From the NCBI GenBank assembly GCA_000226015.1, contig JH153316.1, forward strand, positions 37,895 through 73,506: a stretch of DNA of 35,612 bases, in the 5' to 3' direction. A model generated the notes under the pieces. The model did no database searches. It saw only the letters and a program-made list of their open reading frames with translations, and had not been told where the DNA came from. Source of the DNA: Mnemiopsis leidyi (taxonomy: Eukaryota; Ctenophora; Tentaculata; Lobata; Bolinopsidae). The translations under genes were made by a program, and so were the position numbers. This document shows positions 32,424-35,612 of the stretch, piece after piece (position 1 is the stretch's first letter; the number at the start of each line of letters is the position of its first letter).

Positions 32424-33499
32424 TTCTAGCCTGCAATTTATATGTTGAAATGTTGAAATGAAATCATATTTTTGTGATTCTGTTGAATAACAAAGAGATT
32501 CCGACGTTAGTTCTAACCAATGTGCATAGCTCGCCTCATTAGTAATTTTCTAATCAAACATTTCAATCTAGTTCTACGTTTGTTTCTCAAGCGGCGAAGA
32601 AGATAGTTGGTCGAGTATTTTATCAATTACACGTGCAAGTATCTTCTACATAAACTCTATGAAGAAAATGAGAAAAAATCTGTGCCGTTCACAGTCAAAA
32701 CGATTTCTTCAGCTCAGTATTTCGAATGAAAGGAAGCCTAAATTTTCACGACCCAAGAAAATTACAACCCTCCATTATCGCAAACTAACGTATACAAGAG
32801 AACTATGATCTCACACAGTCCGCGGCTTGAAAGCACGGCAATAATGAAATGCTATACCTTAATGCGATGGACAAAGAGAACAGCTAAATTTATCTTCCTT
32901 TATTCGCAGAGATGATCATTCTGTCATGAGGCCGCTGGCCGATATGTGAATTCCAGAATTTCTACGTGGCATGATCAGGTGAAACGTTTATATCACGTGG
33001 CGTGGTCAGGTGAAACGTTCATATCACGCGATTCGTGCTAAGCAGTGACTTTCATCTTGCTTCGCTTAATTTAATCAGTTCTTTTCCCCGAGAAAATTTA
33101 ATCACGCTACACGAAATTGTGTTATTTAGACGAACGCCAGCGGCCATTTGTGGTCTAATGTAGTCCTTGTCCAATGTCGTCTTTCCGCTTTGAGCCAACA
33201 AAAGGCTACGATGTTAAGTGGATGACACGATCAGTGAATAACTAGCAAGAATGAAAAAAACTTTAAATTTTGAAAATTTTAGTTTTCCATATTAAATATC
33301 CTGATCTGGTAAATTTAGGAAGTAAAACTGGATATTCGGTTCCTATGAACGGAAGGTTTAGAGGGGAAAGTATTTTATCAAATATCATTCTACAAAAGAA
33401 CCATTTACTAATAACACATTTTCAGAGCTACTTTATGAATTATCAATTAACTTAAAAATTTAAGTTTAAATTACAAACGCAAATTCAGTTTTTTTATTC
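32424..33499. other. 5' flank of BTB copy 2 and intron spacer
   Basis: 32424 to about 32840 is the diverged partner of the copy 1 upstream region and the likely minus-strand promoter. A 31-bp tandem duplication (CGTGGCATGATCAGGTGAAA family) lies at about 32965-33027. No gene is recognised after that. Confidence 0.55.
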
Positions 33500-33860
33500 G
33501 TAACTTTTACTTCTCTCTCCCAAATGTATGGTAGCTAAGACCAGTGGGTAACGACTTGCCGTGCCGTCTCTAAATTCTAGAAGGGTTCGCTAAGGGCATT
33601 TACCTATGCAATCTTCTTCGGTCGACTTAGCCGAAGGTCCGTGAAACCGTGATTAAGGGGTTAGATGAGGAGGGTCCCCGTCTAAAGATCTAGAAGTTAG
33701 AATCTAATAGAAGCCCCTCCAGTGTAACTGTAAAAGCCTGGGTACAGGTGTAAGAAATAAAAATAAAAGCGGCTGTCTTGGGTGACACAAGTTGTTTCAA
33801 GGGGGAGCCGGGCAGAGTAACACTGGATAGGTTGTATTTTACTTCCAATTTGGTTCGACA
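33500..33860. other. GC-richer segment of unknown origin in intron 8
   Basis: This part has a base composition and texture unlike the surrounding AT-rich intron, with phrases such as GTAACGACTTGCCGTGCCG, GGTTCGCTAAGGG and GGGGGAGCCGGGCAGAG. Frames are closed. It looks like part of a structured RNA or the untranslated part of a mobile element, but I do not recognise it. Confidence 0.3.
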
Positions 33861-34261
33861 ATGGTCACTTCAAGTTTTAACCACCCTTGAAGTAATAAGG
33901 AACTCTTATGTGGATCTGACGGAGTGCACACACTCCTTTTTATCTCTCGACTAATACCGATAAATACTCTCAGTAAATTCTTCTATACAAGGACATAATT
34001 GATTGAAAAATCTATAGACGACTAGACGTCAGAATTCTTGGGGGGAGTCGGAAATCTTTTTATCAAGTAACAGTGTTTCTCCAAATTTATTGGTTGTATT
34101 TGGCTTCTTATAGGTCAATCCTTGTCACATGGACACATGATGGTAAACATTTCCTACTCCTCTCCACGGATTCTGACGTCAACAAGAAGTAATTAGTAAT
34201 AGTAAAGCAAACTTGAAATTTAAAAGCCAACTTTACGAGATAATGAAGTATTCTACCCCAG
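33861..34261. other. End of receptor intron 8, nothing recognised
   Basis: AT-rich sequence leading to the CTACCCCAG acceptor. An alternative TTATAG acceptor-like site at about 34108-34113 opens a frame that reaches a stop after about 25 codons, with no family match. Confidence 0.5.
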
Positions 34262-34350
34262 AGTGTATGCGATACGATGGGAGTGCTCGGTACACGATCT
34301 CTAACAAGGATTCTGCCCTGGTGTTTCCATTTAGGATGCGAGTTTTCCAG
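34262..34350 (+). CDS. Receptor exon 9: propeller blade 5
   Basis: Residues 403-432. The join gives SIECMRYDGSARYTI, the standard linker after a YWTD blade, then the strand FPFRMRVFQ leading into exon 10. The donor CAG|GTATGT is phase 0. The last nine bases of the exon plus the donor and 39 further bases recur 83 bp downstream. Confidence 0.9.
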
Positions 34351-34478
34351 GTATGTACAATATATATCTGCTATATAATATAATATAAATATATATTATA
34401 TATTATTATTATTATAGTCTCACTGTTTTCCAGGTATGTACAATATATATCTGCTATATAATATAATATAAATATATA
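34342..34478. repeat. 54-bp exact duplication of the exon 9 donor (83-bp period)
   Basis: Copy A (34342-34395) covers the last nine exon bases GTTTTCCAG, the donor GTATGT and AT-rich intron. Copy B is 34425-34478. The copies are identical over 54 bp and are separated by an AT-rich spacer. Use of the copy B donor would add 83 bases, change the frame and reach a stop soon after the normal exon end (TAA within 11 codons). Confidence 0.93.
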
Positions 34479-34545
34479 ATTTGACGGCTACTGTAGCGAA
34501 ATTTGCCGACAGATCTAAACTCGAATGATACCTTTCCACTCTCAG

Positions 34546-34712
34546 GATCGGGTGTATTGGAGGGAGAAAGATGGGGCGGTGAAGTTTGCTAACAAGTTCA
34601 CCGGCAACCAGTTCATGACGGTACCGGTTGTCAGTGAGGGAGGTGAGAAGCTTGCGGAGGGAACCGGGCTCCGGATATATCATCCCGTCATCCAGCCGGA
34701 GTCTACTCCCAG
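34546..34712 (+). CDS. Receptor exon 10: last propeller blade
   Basis: Residues 433-487 plus two bases. It starts DRVYWREKDGAVKFANKF, a blade strand with the Tyr-Trp pair, and ends LRIYHPVIQPESTPR. The phrase IYHPxxQP is a strong family mark found just before the EGF module that caps each LRP propeller. Phase 0 in, phase 2 out (AG|GTCGGT). The intron that follows begins with three loose copies of GTGTCTACAA. Confidence 0.93.
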
Positions 34713-34882
34713 GTCGGTGTCTACAATTAAGTGTATTCGATAAAATGTTTTAACAGTGTCTACAACTATGTGTCTACAATGAAATATTTTAATCCTCAAT
34801 AATATTCATTATTCAGAACTTTGCTTTTTGAGCAAGGTGGGAATTGTCCCAGCCGCTGCCAGTAAACCCTAACTCTCTGCAG

Positions 34883-34998
34883 GTGCCGACCAGGACTGTG
34901 CTCTAAATCTGCGTTGTGTCTGCCGGTCCCGGACGGTTACCAGTGTGCTTGTGCCACTGGCTACAGTCTTTTACCGGACAACTTCAACTGTGCTTACA
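34883..34998 (+). CDS. Receptor exon 11: EGF module closing propeller 1
   Basis: Residues 488-526 plus one base. Six cysteines at 489, 494, 500, 509, 511 and 524 with DGYQCACATGYSL form an EGF domain of the non-calcium type that packs against the propeller bottom in LDL-receptor proteins. The first loop is shorter than the usual NGGCSHLC form. The acceptor is CTCTCTGCAG and the donor GTACGT, phase 1. A short duplication (GCAGCTTCTAGTC twice) lies about 15-45 bases after the donor. Confidence 0.92.
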
Positions 34999-35168
34999 GT
35001 ACGTTTTTTCTTTGCAGCTTCTAGTCAATTGCAGCTTCTAGTCTATTATCTTAGTGATGTGTTTTATTATTGATTATTTCACACATTTGAAGATTCGTTT
35101 TTGATGTTTCAATTTATTTTATCATACCATTATTTAGTCCAGAAACATAAAGTTCATGTCTTCTTCAG

Positions 35169-35279
35169 CGATGGACACCTTCGCAATAGTTGCTATGAAA
35201 GAGATGATTACGAAGACAGCTCTTGAGCCCCCTTGAGCCGGTGTTGCAACCCATCACTTTCAAACATGACAAATACCTG
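35169..35279 (+). pseudogene. Probable receptor exon 12, start of propeller 2, with an apparent frameshift
   Basis: After a CTTCTTCAG acceptor, the phase 1 join reads TMDTFAIVAMKEMITKTAL, which looks like the first strand of another propeller. It then meets TGA at 35234-35236, right after a run of five C (35228-35232). Beyond that run the next frame is open up to 35279, where GTTTGT would be a donor. That fits a one-base indel in a homopolymer (real or sequencing error). If there is no error, the receptor would end here as a soluble single-propeller protein. Confidence 0.55.
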
Positions 35280-35612
35280 GTTTGTTTGTTTGTTTGTTTG
35301 TTTGTTTGTTTGTTTGTTTGTTTTTGTTTGTTTGTTTGTTTGTTTGTTTGTTTTTGTTTGTTTGTTTGTTTGTTTGTTTGTTTGTTTGTTTGTTTGTTCT
35401 TGTTTGTTTGTTTGTTTTGTTTTTGTTTGTTTGTTTGTTTGTTTGTTTGTTTGTTTGTTTGTTTGTTGTTGTTTGTTTGTTTGTTTGTTTGTTTTTTGTT
35501 TGTTTGTTTGTTTGTTGTTTGTTTGTTTGTTTGTTTGTTTGTTCTTGTTTGTTTGTTTGTTTGTTTGTTTTTGTTTGTTTGTTTGTTTGTTTGTTTGTTT
35601 GTTTGTTTGTTT
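35280..35612. repeat. (GTTT)n microsatellite, running off the right edge
   Basis: Over 330 bases of GTTT units with occasional TTTTTG, GTTG or CTTG interruptions. It starts exactly at the candidate donor of exon 12 (G|GTTTGT), so every unit offers a GT. Such arrays are unstable and hard to assemble. Confidence 0.95.

Larger units (their letters stand above)
28431..32840 (-). repeat. About 2.4-kb tandem gene duplication in intron 8
   Basis: Homologous units lie at about 28431-30480 and 30818-32840, offset by about 2.39 kb. Each contains a complete BTB reading unit plus 3' and 5' flanks. The coding parts and the 3' flank are nearly identical. The 5' flanks align only in blocks, such as AGTTGGTCGAGTATTTTGAT versus AGTTGGTCGAGTATTTTATC and ATGATCTCAYACAGTCCG. 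Confidence 0.9.
26052..34261 (+). other. Receptor intron 8, 8.2 kb, host of the nested BTB genes
   Basis: Bounded by GTAAGT (26052) and CTACCCCAG (34253-34261). The phase 1 G of exon 8 plus AG of exon 9 gives Glu, restoring the family phrase SIE after the YWTD blade, which supports the join. The intron holds a LINE tail, A/T foldbacks, two antisense BTB genes and an unidentified GC-richer segment. It is far longer than the other introns (about 170 to 1800 bp). Confidence 0.85.
19764..35612 (+). other. LRP1-like LDL-receptor-related gene, 5' part (runs off the right edge)
   Basis: Eleven exons join with consistent phases (1,0,1,0,1,1,2,1,0,2,1) into 526 codons. The order is signal peptide (residues 1-27), LDLa 1 (C36-C75), LDLa 2 (C77-C115), a calcium-binding EGF (C137-C181), a YWTD propeller (about 186-487) and an EGF module (C489-C524). 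Two LDLa repeats followed by EGF, propeller and EGF is the amino-terminal plan of LRP1/LRP1B. Such proteins are large endocytic receptors that bind extracellular ligands and release them at endosomal pH through the propeller. Between the LDLa pair and the EGF only a two-cysteine piece is present (C116, C131), where LRP1 has an additional EGF, so an exon may be missed or that module may be reduced. Distinguishing LRP1 from LRP2 or another relative needs the rest of the gene. Confidence 0.85.

Noticed and set aside
28753..32448. Plus-strand ORFs of 61-143 codons opposite the BTB genes
   Set aside because: Antisense shadows of the BTB coding sequence, present in both copies at the same relative places.
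34114..34194. Alternative exon after the TTATAG acceptor-like site in intron 8
   Set aside because: The frame reached from exon 8 stops after about 25 codons and lacks family sequence, whereas the acceptor at 34261 restores the propeller linker.

Overview
The window is nuclear DNA from an intron-rich, AT-leaning animal genome, probably an invertebrate; I cannot place it more finely. The evidence is a multi-exon LDL-receptor-related gene with GT/AG introns, intronless BTB-domain genes nested in one of its introns, a LINE relic, foldback and MITE-like elements, and many short-period tandem repeats. There is one 70-base assembly gap.

Layout. Positions 1 to about 19.4 kb hold no gene I can support. 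This part contains tandem repeats (38-, 15-, 52-, 44-, 12-, 31- and 34-bp periods), two large foldback elements (about 4.73-5.43 kb and 5.76-6.07 kb, the second with tRNA-like arms), a pogo/Tigger-like MITE (6453-6629) and a cluster of six CACGTG sites near 2.0 kb. From 19764 to the right edge runs the 5' part of a plus-strand LRP1-like receptor gene. I resolve eleven exons whose phases all agree: signal peptide, two LDL-receptor class A repeats, a calcium-binding EGF module, a YWTD beta-propeller and a second EGF module. A probable twelfth exon starts the next propeller but carries an in-frame stop that looks like a one-base frameshift. The rest of the gene lies beyond the window.

Intron 8 (26052-34261) is about 8.2 kb. 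It contains a 5'-truncated LINE tail, A/T-rich foldbacks and, on the opposite strand, two tandem copies of an intronless BTB-domain gene (28527-30048 and 30913-32423). Each copy is broken once, at a different place, by a small indel.

The most unusual feature is that tandem duplications in the receptor gene repeatedly cover its own splice junctions. The last 21 bases of exon 2 recur in a 39-bp minisatellite. Eight 45-bp units ending at exon 8 each carry a branch-point-like sequence, a 3' splice site and the start of exon 8. The exon 9 donor is duplicated once, 83 bp downstream. Other short repeats begin right beside the donors of exons 1, 10, 11 and 12. This creates arrays of competing splice sites in one receptor gene.
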